A DNA stretch of 49,402 nucleotides from the IMG/VR virus record IMGVR_UViG_3300037339_000275, positions 1 through 49,402 of that record. The stretch is one strand, 5' to 3'. The translations under genes were made by a program, and so were the position numbers. The stretch is from a virus. Of the stretch, positions 33,401-41,887 are shown one piece after another (the first letter of the stretch is position 1; the number at the start of each line of letters is the position of its first letter). The notes beneath the pieces were generated by a model, which was not told the DNA's origin, searched no databases, and saw nothing but the letters and a program-made list of their open reading frames with translations.

Positions 33401-33994
33401 CTATACCTGAAAGTGTCGCATAACTCTGGTGAAAAGCCTCTGGATAACCGGCTGCATGGTGTAGGTGAACTTCGCCCTGCCGCTTGCGCCGTCGCCGCCG
33501 TTGCCAGGTGCTTCTTCACCAGCACCACCACCACCGGGAGCGTTGCCGATCCCGAGGATGCGTTGCAGCCCGCCGTTCGGCGACGAACCGCCGCTGTTGA
33601 TGGTGCCAGCATTGCCGGTCGGGTTGATGTCCCCACCAGTAGCGGTGCCACCAGCGCCGCCAGCTCCGGTAGTGCCTCCTGCTCCGCCATTGGCCGAGTT
33701 GGCCGAGGTTCCAGTGATCGTTGTGTTGCCGCCAGCAGCGCCATCTCCGTCAGCGCCGGTCTTGCCGACTCCGCCAGCACCGACCGAATAACTCCACGAC
33801 TCGGTGCCGAGGCCCGACAATTCGACGGTCTCGCGTGAGTGTCCGCCACCGCCACCGCCGCCAGGCAAAGAGCCGGTGAGTTTCGCGCCACCACCGCCAC
33901 CGGGCCATATCTCGATGACCACGCGGATCGAGTAGAGCGGCGCATTCTCGGTGCCGGAGCCAGTGTCGTATTGCCTGACGAGGAATGCCATCAC
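33401..33994 (-). CDS. Glycine-rich adhesin-like protein
   Basis: 197 residues. Long Gly-rich runs (GGGGGGGHSRETVELSGLG, then NGGAGGTTGAGGAGGTATGG) resemble the polyglycine-II type domains of phage adhesins and glycine-rich tail proteins. A short beta-rich start (LVRQYDTGSGTENAPLYSIR) and an Arg-rich end flank them. It overlaps the gene upstream by four bases. Receptor binding is inferred from composition. Confidence 0.65.
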   Translation of the reverse strand: MMAFLVRQYDTGSGTENAPLYSIRVVIEIWPGGGGGAKLTGSLPGGGGGGGHSRETVELSGLGTESWSYSVGAGGVGKTGADGDGAAGGNTTITGTSANSANGGAGGTTGAGGAGGTATGGDINPTGNAGTINSGGSSPNGGLQRILGIGNAPGGGGAGEEAPGNGGDGASGRAKFTYTMQPVIQRLFTRVMRHFQV

Positions 33995-34686
33995 GCCGCC
34001 AAGAAGATGCGCCGAGGCATCGGCATCGGTGCCATTGGTGTGCCGCCAGCAGCCGGATTCAATGCCACCGCGAAGGCGTGTTTATCGATGGTGGTTATAG
34101 TCATGGTAGCGTCCATATTTCCAGTCGCGCCAGAACCCGACCATGTAAGGCTGGCGAACTCGCGCACGCAGCGAGAATCGGCATTCAGCCAGAAATCGAC
34201 ATCTTCAACAAAGGTACCCGGATTTGTCGGCGGTGTAGCACTCTGAGCCGTGGTGGTGATGTATCCACCGGCAAATATGATTGCCGAATTTATAGCGGCG
34301 ACCGACATTGATGCGGCTCTGAGGATTGTATCGCTGGTTGCGTAGGCAGTGTTCGACACAACATCAATCGGATCAGCCGTGTCAAATCCGCCACGATAAG
34401 ACACCATAGTTGCAGCGGCGCGGCCCGCAACAGCGTAACCCCATGTGTAATCGGCTGGTTCACTACCGGTCGCCAGCTTCCAATAGAACGCCCAATTCCT
34501 CGAAAGACTTGTTAAGGACCCCAGTTCGGCCCATCCAGACGGAACGCTGTTCGGCCCGTCTGGATTATTTTTGAGAAAGCACAGCATCAAATCGTTTGCG
34601 GCAGTTCCGGTTGGAACTGGCACGACAACAGACGCGGAGGACAACGCGTCGTAATGAGCAGCGGCTACGAATGCGAGAGCCATCAC
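33991..34686 (-). CDS. Beta-sandwich virion protein with PMPMPR tail
   Basis: 231 residues. The central block WAFYWKLATGSEPADYTWGY and the later DTADPIDVVSN fit a beta-sandwich type found in many metagenomic phage structural proteins. The C-terminus reads PMAPMPMPRRIFLAA, closely like the end of the neighbouring protein at 34683. That shared tail suggests a common docking peptide. Context makes it a head-decoration or fibre component. Confidence 0.6.
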   Translation of the reverse strand: MMALAFVAAAHYDALSSASVVVPVPTGTAANDLMLCFLKNNPDGPNSVPSGWAELGSLTSLSRNWAFYWKLATGSEPADYTWGYAVAGRAAATMVSYRGGFDTADPIDVVSNTAYATSDTILRAASMSVAAINSAIIFAGGYITTTAQSATPPTNPGTFVEDVDFWLNADSRCVREFASLTWSGSGATGNMDATMTITTIDKHAFAVALNPAAGGTPMAPMPMPRRIFLAA

Positions 34687-35216
34687 ATCACCACGATGCG
34701 GTTGCGCGGCATCGGCATTGGTCCCCTGATTGGACCGCCCGGAGCGAACGGGTCAGTGTCGGTGAGCCATACATTCACGCGAGCGGTGACGACGTGCGTT
34801 GAGTTAGCCCCCCATGGATCGGTCGGCGAGGTGTAACTCTGCCCGTCCGGCGTATGCTCAAGGCCATCAATAACATCGCACTGCACCACCGAGTTGAAGC
34901 TGTCGGAGACGAGGCCAAGATAATAGTCGGCAGTGCCAATCGGGACATTACAACTCCACGAGACGATACCACCCCCCGCCGGTGCCGCCTTGCCAGAGGT
35001 GGCGAAATGTAGCGTCGCCGCCGCGAGTCCTCCGCCTTCGTCTAAATAAACCAGCGCCTTGATGTTGTCACCAGCAACTGTGTCAGCGTGCATACGGACA
35101 TGGATGCCGAGCGCGGTCGCGTTCCCGACAAAAGGAAACAAGCTGATGATCTGCCGATCGCCTGAGTTGGGGAAGCTATCGCCACCAGCAGAGTCATCGC
35201 CGAGGATCGTCGCCAC
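34683..35216 (-). CDS. Beta-rich virion protein with PMPMPR tail
   Basis: 177 residues. The sequence is beta-rich (RQIISLFPFVGNATALGIHV, YYLGLVSDSFNSVVQCDV) and ends GPIRGPMPMPRNRIVVM. The last 15 residues match the tail of the downstream neighbour although the bodies differ. Start and stop overlap the adjacent genes by one to four bases, as throughout this block. A carbohydrate-binding or head-decoration role is plausible; no family is recognised. Confidence 0.6.
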   Translation of the reverse strand: MATILGDDSAGGDSFPNSGDRQIISLFPFVGNATALGIHVRMHADTVAGDNIKALVYLDEGGGLAAATLHFATSGKAAPAGGGIVSWSCNVPIGTADYYLGLVSDSFNSVVQCDVIDGLEHTPDGQSYTSPTDPWGANSTHVVTARVNVWLTDTDPFAPGGPIRGPMPMPRNRIVVM

Positions 35217-35737
35217 TACTGGATCACCTTGCTCACTGGATTGGTCTGCACGCTTTCAATGCCAGCTACATCGTAGGCCGTCATCGTGAAGTACCACGTT
35301 CCGGCTGTCAGGTTGTCGAGCACCTGCGAGGTCGCCGCCGGGTTCGCCACCTCGACCAGGTATCGCAGATCGGTCAGAGCGTTCCCGTAGCGGATGCGGT
35401 AGCCAGCGAGGTTGGTGAGCGAACTGCCGTCGCTGCGCGTGGTCGGCGCGGTCCAGTTTAGAGTCGCCGCACCAGTCGTCGGCGGTATGTACGGATTCGC
35501 TGGTGGGCGCGGGATCGAGATCGACACGCGCCAGCGTCCGCCCTGCACCCAACGCGGCTGGCCGTCACCGATCGAGCGATTCAGGCAGGCGGTGTAGGCC
35601 GAGTCGAGTCGCTGGTGCGTCGTGAAGGTCGAGCAAGCCGCGTTCTCACAGCAGGCGAAGTCGTATGAGGTTTCACGGGTCGAAGTGACCTGGGCGAGCG
35701 CCGGGAAGGCCAACAGGAACAGCAGCAGTACGCGCAT
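35216..35737 (-). CDS. Exported Cys-rich protein with fibronectin type III domain
   Basis: 173 residues from ATG 35737, which has GGAG upstream. Residues 1-15 (MRVLLLFLLAFPALA) form a Sec signal peptide. Residues 20-60 hold five cysteines (DFACCENAACSTF, YTACLNRS). Residues 90-173 are a fibronectin III fold: ATLNWTAPTTRSDGSSL, then GYRIRYG and GTWYFTMTAYDVAG. A signal peptide on a gene in the head-decoration block is odd; the product may act at the host envelope and not in the virion. Confidence 0.72.
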   Translation of the reverse strand: MRVLLLFLLAFPALAQVTSTRETSYDFACCENAACSTFTTHQRLDSAYTACLNRSIGDGQPRWVQGGRWRVSISIPRPPANPYIPPTTGAATLNWTAPTTRSDGSSLTNLAGYRIRYGNALTDLRYLVEVANPAATSQVLDNLTAGTWYFTMTAYDVAGIESVQTNPVSKVIQ

Positions 35738-35753
35738 AGTGCTCTCCAAAGAA

Positions 35754-35785
35754 AGAGCCTGACAACCCCTCGGCTGTCAGGCTCT
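35754..35785 (-). terminator. Hairpin terminator inside the late operon
   Basis: AGAGCCTGACA (35754-35764) pairs perfectly with TGTCAGGCTCT (35775-35785), an 11-bp stem with a 10-base loop. On the minus strand it is followed by TTCTTT. It separates the head genes from the exported FN3 and adhesin genes and is probably a partial terminator that lowers downstream expression. Confidence 0.7.
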
Positions 35786-35814
35786 GTTTCAGTCGGGCCC
35801 GGAGGGGCCAGCTA

Positions 35815-36288
35815 TCAGATCTCCTCGAAACAGACCGTGCTGCCGGCACTGTAGGCCTGACCGAGAGCAGCGACCAACTCGAGGCAGAGTCGACCGCCGC
35901 CCTGGATCGGCATCCGGGTATCGGGGGTGAAGATCAGCTCGAACGGCACAATGATCGAGGGCTCGTCCGACCAGCGCACATCGCCTACCGTGCCAGGCGT
36001 CGTCACCGTGCGCGTAGTCACGGTCGCTGCCGCTACCGTATTGCGTGGGTGCATACCTGCCGGCGTGACCGCAGCACCGCCGGTACCTGTGGTCGAGCGT
36101 TCCACCAGTCGCAGCCTGGCGCGAACGTCCTGGGCCACACCAGAAGTGATGGTCGGGATGAACGACAGCTTGATCCAGTGAACGATGACCGCGACTCCAG
36201 CCGCTGCCACCAGTTCCCAGATGTCCTGAGCCGCGTTGGTGATCGAGACGTTCTCGAACTGGGTTGTATACATCAAACCGTTTGCCAT
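35815..36288 (-). CDS. Putative head decoration protein
   Basis: 157 residues, beta-rich (MYTTQFENVSITNAAQDIWE, VIVHWIKLSFIPTITSG, VPFELIFTPDTRMPIQGGG). It resembles small virion surface proteins common in podoviral head blocks. It is the last gene before the internal terminator, so it is probably expressed at the high level of the capsid genes. Confidence 0.55.
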   Translation of the reverse strand: MANGLMYTTQFENVSITNAAQDIWELVAAAGVAVIVHWIKLSFIPTITSGVAQDVRARLRLVERSTTGTGGAAVTPAGMHPRNTVAAATVTTRTVTTPGTVGDVRWSDEPSIIVPFELIFTPDTRMPIQGGGRLCLELVAALGQAYSAGSTVCFEEI

Positions 36289-36291
36289 GGC

Positions 36292-36777
36292 CTATCCTCC
36301 GAGTTTTGCCCTGGCGTCTGCCATGGCAGTGTCAATCCGTTCTCTGATCGCTTGCTCTTCGGTCTTCAGGTGGTCGATTGAGATTCGAAGCGTCGAGGCT
36401 TCGGCCCTCAGAATTCGTGCTGAGGCTTCTGCATTCTCCTCAGTCAATTTGGCTGCGCCTTCGATTCGACGAGCCTCAGTGCGAGCTGCCAGCTTGATTT
36501 CATCAGCTTCAGATCGCGCGTCCTTCGTGATCTGCTCGGCCTCAAGCCGCTTGGCGGCGAGACCATCAGTAACTTCCTTGAGTACGGCATTCGCCACTGC
36601 AGCCTTCTCGACCGCGTCCTTGGCTTCCTTCTGAGCTCGATCACGGAGAGCCACAGCGTCGACTTGCTGACCTTCGATCTGAGCCGCTGTCTCGAGGACG
36701 ATCTTGGCTCTGTTGAAGTTCTCCAGAAATGCACCAAGCTTCGTGGCGTCGTGCAGAGCTTCAGACAGATTGCTCAT
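36292..36777 (-). CDS. Coiled-coil protein of the head block
   Basis: 161 residues, almost wholly alpha-helical with Ala, Glu, Lys and Arg heptads (ALRDRAQKEAKDAVEKAAV, ARTEARRIEGAAKLTEENAE). It probably forms an extended coiled coil. It overlaps the upstream gene by four bases. It could be a second scaffold-like or fibre-stalk protein; no domain is recognised. Confidence 0.6.
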   Translation of the reverse strand: MSNLSEALHDATKLGAFLENFNRAKIVLETAAQIEGQQVDAVALRDRAQKEAKDAVEKAAVANAVLKEVTDGLAAKRLEAEQITKDARSEADEIKLAARTEARRIEGAAKLTEENAEASARILRAEASTLRISIDHLKTEEQAIRERIDTAMADARAKLGG

Positions 36778-37157
36778 GTCGGCGGCCTCCGCACCAGTAG
36801 CCTGACGCTCAGTGAAGTGGTTCCATCTCCAGCTGTGACTCGAGGCCTGATCCAGAGAGGAACTTCAGTGATCTGCTCAATTCGAGCTGCAGTGAGATCC
36901 AGCGCGTTGCCCTGAGGATCAGTCAGAACTGTGTAGTCGGCATCGACCGAAGGAGCCACCACGTTGCTGCCCTCGATTCGTACGGAGCCTGCGGCGCCGA
37001 AGGTGCCTAGAACCTGTACGCATCGGTCAGCCGAACCGGGCATCTTGACAGGAGCCCCCGAATCGAGCCCGCTCTGAGTCAGGGGACTCCAGACGATGAC
37101 GTGTGCATCGTCCTTGAAGTCTTCGATTCGAGTGATTGCTTGGGCAATGACAGCCAT
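36774..37157 (-). CDS. Hypothetical head-block protein
   Basis: 127 residues, beta-rich, with DDAHVIVWSPLTQSGLDSGA and VQVLGTFGAAGSVRIEGS. The pattern of variable loops between short strands fits a small capsid accessory or decoration protein. The neighbours are the coiled-coil gene and a basic protein gene. Confidence 0.55.
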   Translation of the reverse strand: MAVIAQAITRIEDFKDDAHVIVWSPLTQSGLDSGAPVKMPGSADRCVQVLGTFGAAGSVRIEGSNVVAPSVDADYTVLTDPQGNALDLTAARIEQITEVPLWIRPRVTAGDGTTSLSVRLLVRRPPT

Positions 37158-37160
37158 GGA

Positions 37161-37469
37161 TTACCCCTGCGAGACCTGAGCCGTCGTTGGCTTCCGGGAA
37201 CGAGCCTTCCTGCGAAGCGGCTCCACCGCTGGCGGAACGAATGACTTCCGTTCGGCTAGCATCGCAGCCGTCTCAGGACCCGGTGGAGGAAGCGTCAGAC
37301 CAGTTGCCGCAGGCGGCTCCCAGTCCAACGCCTCCATCCACCGGTGACTGAAGTCCTTGACGTCCCTGAGAGTGAACTCCTCACCTTCGCGTCGCCGTTT
37401 TCCGTCGTAGAGTCCTACGACGACTCCCAGCTCCGCGCCGATGGTTGCGATCACTCTCAGCTCAGCCAT
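37161..37469 (-). CDS. Hypothetical basic protein of the head block
   Basis: 102 residues. The N-terminal half may fold as a small alpha/beta unit (AELRVIATIGAELGVVVGLY, RWMEALDWEPPAA); the C-terminal half is Pro/Lys/Arg-rich and probably disordered (RRKARSRKPTTAQVSQG). It sits directly after the cement protein gene. Function unknown. Confidence 0.5.
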   Translation of the reverse strand: MAELRVIATIGAELGVVVGLYDGKRRREGEEFTLRDVKDFSHRWMEALDWEPPAATGLTLPPPGPETAAMLAERKSFVPPAVEPLRRKARSRKPTTAQVSQG

Positions 37470-37478
37470 GTGACCCCC

Positions 37479-37952
37479 TTATGAGACGGTGAAGGCGTCA
37501 GCGTACTGGACGTACGAGTCAACCATCGCCAGCGGGATCAGGAACGCGGTGACGGTGATCGTCGGCGTGGTGCCGGTGACATCGTACCGAATCCCCATAA
37601 ACCGCTCGCTTTCGCCCAACACCGTCGGCGGGATCGGAATGTAGAACTTGAATCCCGCGATGAGCAGGTCCGCATCCTGAGCTGGCAAGACAGGTGTCCC
37701 AGACTCGAAGATTCGACGACCGATGATCTGACGTCCAGTGGTTTGCGCCGCGTCGGTCGCATACTCCACATCGAACGTATAATCTTCGTCGCCTGTCGTC
37801 TGGTCGGCAGCCACGTCGATCTGAAAGCAGACCGCCATGGGCTCGCCGTTGCCGAGACTCCGGTCGACCGAGAGGTCGATGACGTTGGTGCCCACAGCGT
37901 CGGCCGTGACCGCCTGGGCATCGGAGAAGAGGTTCTGTGCATCAATGAACAT
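37479..37952 (-). CDS. Bbp16-like capsid cement protein
   Basis: 157 residues. The start MFIDAQNLFSDAQAVTADAV is the signature of the Bbp16 cement protein family of BPP-1-like phages, and the later FKFYIPIPPTVLGESERFMG fits too. The protein stabilises the capsid from outside. It lies directly after the capsid gene, as in BPP-1 relatives. Confidence 0.85.
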   Translation of the reverse strand: MFIDAQNLFSDAQAVTADAVGTNVIDLSVDRSLGNGEPMAVCFQIDVAADQTTGDEDYTFDVEYATDAAQTTGRQIIGRRIFESGTPVLPAQDADLLIAGFKFYIPIPPTVLGESERFMGIRYDVTGTTPTITVTAFLIPLAMVDSYVQYADAFTVS

Positions 37953-37965
37953 GTTGGCTTGCTCC

Positions 37966-38961
37966 TTAGGCCACGGTGGCTTCGGTTTCGAGGAGCTGAT
38001 CGCACAGTCGGATGGGGATGCCGCGGAGCGACACCTTCCGATTGCCTTCCTCGTTGCCGACGGTGAGGTACAGGTTGGTCTTCGACATCGCCTGGATGTC
38101 CAGCATCTCCAGGATGGTCCGGTTCGCGTAGAACACCGGGCGTCCCAGGGACTGCGACGGGAGACGGTGGATCGCCTTCAGCATCTGCTTGATCAGATCG
38201 GCTGCCGAGGATTCCGTCACCAGGTTGGAGATGTCGATGTTGCAGATGCGGACCACGTAGCGCCAGTCGCGCACGACGAGCCCTGCCTTCCACTGCCAAT
38301 GGTCCTGGTATGCCCGCATGCGGGAGGTACCGATCCCCGTGGCATCCTGCACCGTGACCAGACCGAGATCCTCGTGGATCAGGCCCGCCTTGGATCCTTT
38401 CGGGAAGACCCCGAACACCGTGCTGGCGCCCCAGGCGACGAGCCAGATGCTCGAGTTGTCGGAGCCAGCGCCTCCCGCCCTGACCACGTTCTGGCCGGAC
38501 GTGCCGGTCGACGAGGCATAACGAGGAGCGAGTCCGGTGAATTCCTCGGGCGCAGTGCCAGAGTTGCCGTAGAATAGCGTTCCGGCGTACTCCTGGTTCA
38601 TCGCTTCAAGGAATGCCTGAGCCTCGGAGAGGCGGAAGGCGGCGGAATTGCCATTCAGCTCGCAGAGGTCCTTGTCGACCTCCGAGTAGGCCTCGAGCAT
38701 GCCGGCCTGTTCATCGACCTGCGCCGTGGTCGACTTGCTCGGCGAGACGCCGCGGTTCAGCAAGCGCCATGCCACGGTCGGCAGCGACGTGCGAAGAGTC
38801 ACGCGGTGACCGGTCGGGAGGTTGCCCTCCATGAAAAGCTGGTCCTGGATGATTTCGTTGGTCTGCGACAGCATCTCAACGATCATCGGCACCTGTCCAT
38901 CAGGATCCAAACGCTTCGCCCAGTCGGCAAGCGTGAGGACCGTTGCGCCAATGGTAGCCAT
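37966..38961 (-). CDS. Major capsid protein (Bbp17-like, HK97 fold)
   Basis: 331 residues, the usual length. Family blocks are TLADWAKRLDPDGQVPMIVE, LPTVAWRLLNRGVSPSKSTT and SEAQAFLEAMNQEYAGTLFYG. Position between scaffold and cement genes supports the call. AAGGAG precedes the ATG. It forms the shell through the HK97-type fold, which is inferred from the family. Confidence 0.9.
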   Translation of the reverse strand: MATIGATVLTLADWAKRLDPDGQVPMIVEMLSQTNEIIQDQLFMEGNLPTGHRVTLRTSLPTVAWRLLNRGVSPSKSTTAQVDEQAGMLEAYSEVDKDLCELNGNSAAFRLSEAQAFLEAMNQEYAGTLFYGNSGTAPEEFTGLAPRYASSTGTSGQNVVRAGGAGSDNSSIWLVAWGASTVFGVFPKGSKAGLIHEDLGLVTVQDATGIGTSRMRAYQDHWQWKAGLVVRDWRYVVRICNIDISNLVTESSAADLIKQMLKAIHRLPSQSLGRPVFYANRTILEMLDIQAMSKTNLYLTVGNEEGNRKVSLRGIPIRLCDQLLETEATVA

Positions 38962-38971
38962 TTACTGCTCC

Positions 38972-39634
38972 TTAACTCAGGTTCTTGGAAGAAGGATGAT
39001 CGAAGAGCTTCCTGGCGACGTCCGCTTCTCCTGTGGCGGCTGTGCCACCGGAGACGTGTCCATCTTCGCCGATCTTGCTGCCGACCTTGTGGAAGAACTT
39101 GAGGAGCTCGGGGTGATTCCCGAGGCCTGTCTCGTTCAACAGGTCGCGCATCGCCGGAGTCCCGAACCTTGCCATGGCAGCCTGCGCCACCTTGACGTTG
39201 GCATCGTAATTCATTCCGCCAAATTCCTTGTCTGCCTTAGCGGCCGCGGCCCATGAGTCGCGTTGCGCCGTGTACAGCTCAGAAATCGCGGCATCCTGAC
39301 GAGCGAGCTCAGCATGGTAGAGCGGCAGCAGAGCCGTGAGCGCCTCTTGCGTAATGCCGTGCTTCTTGAGCACAGGCTCAAACGCAGTGACGGTCTCGGG
39401 ATCGACCTGGATGGGGTTGCCATCTTCGCCCTTGAATGAGAACTCGTACTTGTCTGGAACCTTCGGAGCAGCCGCGTCGTCTGCGGCCTTCTTGTCGGCA
39501 GCAGCCTTGTCGGCTGTTGCCTTCTCGGTTGCCAGTTGCTCGGGGGTCTTCGGCGTTTCTGTCGGCGGAGGAGTGCCCACTACTGGGGGAGCAGTTGTTT
39601 CTTGAGTCCCAGTAGGTGTTGGTTCGCCCGTCAT
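38972..39634 (-). CDS. Capsid scaffolding protein
   Basis: 220 residues. A low-complexity Pro/Thr/Ala/Lys N-terminus (PPVVGTPPPTETPKTPEQLA) leads to a helical middle and C-terminus (ELYTAQRDSWAAAAKADKEF, PELLKFFHKVGSKIG). This composition, and the place right before the capsid gene, are typical of scaffolds. It guides procapsid assembly and then leaves. Confidence 0.8.
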   Translation of the reverse strand: MTGEPTPTGTQETTAPPVVGTPPPTETPKTPEQLATEKATADKAAADKKAADDAAAPKVPDKYEFSFKGEDGNPIQVDPETVTAFEPVLKKHGITQEALTALLPLYHAELARQDAAISELYTAQRDSWAAAAKADKEFGGMNYDANVKVAQAAMARFGTPAMRDLLNETGLGNHPELLKFFHKVGSKIGEDGHVSGGTAATGEADVARKLFDHPSSKNLS

Positions 39635-39677
39635 CAGAAACTCTCCTTGGTCACGCCTAGTTTACGCCAGTTCGGTC

Positions 39678-39995
39678 TCAATTGGAATGTCGAGATTTTT
39701 CTTTCAGCATAAGAATCAGTGCATCAGCGCCGACTTCCTCGATTTCACCCCAAATCTTCACACCAACGGAGCGTATGCCCTCGTTATAGTAGATTTGAGC
39801 GCTTGGATGGAAGCTCGTGCGAAACACTCCGCAGTCGCTTAGCAGCCGCTGTATATAACGTCTGCCGGCAGGAAGGTCGAGAATGGTCTTGAGATCCACG
39901 AGTTCTTCCTTGCGGACATCTTTGACCTTTTGCCCCCGTTCCTTGACCTGCTTGGGATCTGCCGCGTTGTACGGCTTCTCGTCTTCGTTAGCCAC
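39678..39995 (-). CDS. Bbp19-like small head-region protein
   Basis: 105 residues. The block GRRYIQRLLSDCGVFRTSFH followed by YYNEGIRSVGVKIWGEI matches the Bbp19-type domain found between portal and scaffold genes in BPP-1-like phages. Its exact role is not established. The start overlaps the portal gene by eight bases. Confidence 0.75.
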   Translation of the reverse strand: MANEDEKPYNAADPKQVKERGQKVKDVRKEELVDLKTILDLPAGRRYIQRLLSDCGVFRTSFHPSAQIYYNEGIRSVGVKIWGEIEEVGADALILMLKEKSRHSN

Positions 39996-41682
39996 CAGCC
40001 ACCGCCTCTAGAGCACTTTGACCTCCGACCTCGGCTTCGCTCAAGCTCTTCACCGCACCTGCCGCCTGGTTCAGGGGTTGAGCTGCGGCTGCCATTTGCT
40101 CGGCTTGCTGAGCCTCAGCCTTGGCATCGCGCAGTGCTACAACCTCATCATCCGAGCGAATAAGCTTTGGCGGTACGCCTAGAGCATAGCCGTACTCATC
40201 GATGCACTCATCGATATCGATCTTGTCGAAGGCTGTGACAGGCTGCTGAGCTGCGGCTTGTCCTTGCGCGAGCACGCCCGCGAAAGCCGTAAGGCGTTCA
40301 ATGCCCTGTGTGGCAACCAGCCGCTGTGCCTGAGCCAGGATGGAGATGTATTCGATTTTGAGGTCAGTCCCCTGCAGTTCCTCAGGGGGTTCAGGGATGA
40401 GTCCCGCACGTAGCGCGATAGCAAAGGTGCGGTCGATAGCCGGGTCAAGCAGCTCACCGTTGAGTCGCTCGAGCACTGGACCCAACATGAGCAGCTTCTC
40501 TTCGTGCCGCTCCCGAACTTCCTCAGCCGTGATCTCACGCCGATCTGACATGGTCAGCATCAGGAAGAGGTCCACGTACAAAGCCGACCTGATGTCGGAC
40601 TTCATTTCTTGGATGTCCTCGAGAAGCGCGGAGATCTCCGGCTTGATCTGATACACGGGCTGGAATCCCGGTGCGCCACCTGTGTTTGAGAACGGCGTAT
40701 ATGTCACATCTCCGGGGAGGAGAGACGTCCGCTGATGCTTCAAGTCAGGGTGAGCGGCCATCGGCGGATCGACGTGCTTATCGATCGCCTGGGCCTTTCG
40801 CTTCTGTTGCAGTTGCAACGCTCGGCTCCCGCCTAGCACGTCCATGGCAGGGGAGGAACCATAAATGTCCTCCGCCTCAGCCAAATCCCAGCGAGGAGCC
40901 AGTCCAGGGAATTCGTAGAAGCCTGACTCGCGCAGAAGCTTCTCGTCTGCGTCGGGGGAGTCGGCCTCGAAGTAGCACGTATAATAAGGAAGGTTCTTGT
41001 TGTCAGCCTTCCCATACTCACGATCAGTGTTCGGCTTGATCGCTTGAATGACCTGTACCCACTGCTCGCGCGTGGAGACGTTATTATATAGCGACTTCGT
41101 GCGTTCGGAGACATTGTCGATTCCGAACTCCATGACCACCTGTCGAGCGGTCATTGGGATATCCCTGAAGATCGTATCGACCACCTGACGCGATGACGTC
41201 GCCAAGTAATAGCGTCCAGGCGAGAACGGATAGCAACGGATCACATCCTCGCGATCCTCGAGCATAATCTGCGCATGGGTGCCGATGCAACCCAGATCCT
41301 TGTAGCAGATGAACAGCGAGTTGTAGAAGTTCGACTTCGCGTAGATCTCTCGCAGTTTGTTCTCAACTGCCCATAGCCATTCCCGTACCGGCCCGAACTC
41401 CATCATCTCGGTATCAGGGGTGACAAGTCTGAACCATGGCCGAGCTGGCGATGTCAGCCCAGCCATCATCCCTGAAGCCAGGGTGCGTAGTGCCAACCCA
41501 GGGGTGGGATCGATCATCTTCCGATTGAGCTTCTCGCCCCGGTTGGTGCGGTTCTGGTCGAACAGCGCTCGACCTCGACGAGGCATGAAATTCTCTGACA
41601 GATCTTTCCAGTGACTGACCCAACCATCTTGTTCTGTCTTCAGAGACGACAGAACCCTCATGAGATCTTGTCGCTTTCCCAT
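39988..41682 (-). CDS. Portal protein (head-tail connector)
   Basis: 564 residues. Strong podoviral portal features include LSENFMPRRGRALFDQNRTN, LRTLASGMMAGLTSPARPWF and LQLQQKRKAQAIDKHVDPPM, and the late SDRREITAEEVRERHEEKLL. It forms the ring through which DNA is packaged and ejected. The tail is Ala/Gln-rich, as expected. Confidence 0.94.
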   Translation of the reverse strand: MGKRQDLMRVLSSLKTEQDGWVSHWKDLSENFMPRRGRALFDQNRTNRGEKLNRKMIDPTPGLALRTLASGMMAGLTSPARPWFRLVTPDTEMMEFGPVREWLWAVENKLREIYAKSNFYNSLFICYKDLGCIGTHAQIMLEDREDVIRCYPFSPGRYYLATSSRQVVDTIFRDIPMTARQVVMEFGIDNVSERTKSLYNNVSTREQWVQVIQAIKPNTDREYGKADNKNLPYYTCYFEADSPDADEKLLRESGFYEFPGLAPRWDLAEAEDIYGSSPAMDVLGGSRALQLQQKRKAQAIDKHVDPPMAAHPDLKHQRTSLLPGDVTYTPFSNTGGAPGFQPVYQIKPEISALLEDIQEMKSDIRSALYVDLFLMLTMSDRREITAEEVRERHEEKLLMLGPVLERLNGELLDPAIDRTFAIALRAGLIPEPPEELQGTDLKIEYISILAQAQRLVATQGIERLTAFAGVLAQGQAAAQQPVTAFDKIDIDECIDEYGYALGVPPKLIRSDDEVVALRDAKAEAQQAEQMAAAAQPLNQAAGAVKSLSEAEVGGQSALEAVAGG

Positions 41683-41885
41683 TAGGCCCCCAGCAGGGTT
41701 TTGGCTGGCGTAGTAGCGGGCGCGCCCCCAGCAGTCAGAATGGTGCTCTGTCTCCCGAACAGTGACTTGGATCGACGCCTGGCTCGAGAGTAAGCCGCAC
41801 CGGGAATCGAGCCTGTGTCACCTGTGATGTAGTTAGGGGCGACTGTCGGAGGAGGCTTGGGAGCCTTCGGTTTGCCAAAGCCCAT
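41682..41885 (-). CDS. Small protein with ARRRSKSLFGRQSTILT motif
   Basis: 67 residues, basic and Pro-rich (GFGKPKAPKPPPTVAPNY), ending in STILTAGGAPATTPAKTLLGA. Similar small proteins with a TILT segment lie next to the portal gene in many podoviruses; their role is unknown. The neighbouring gene shares the RRS and TILT pattern. TAATG couples its stop with the portal start. Confidence 0.65.
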   Translation of the reverse strand: MGFGKPKAPKPPPTVAPNYITGDTGSIPGAAYSRARRRSKSLFGRQSTILTAGGAPATTPAKTLLGA

Positions 41886-41887
41886 AG

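Noticed and set aside
37538-38299. 253-residue minus-strand frame overlapping the capsid and cement genes
   Set aside because: It runs out of frame through two recognised structural genes and has low-complexity Arg/Ser/Pro composition typical of a shadow frame.
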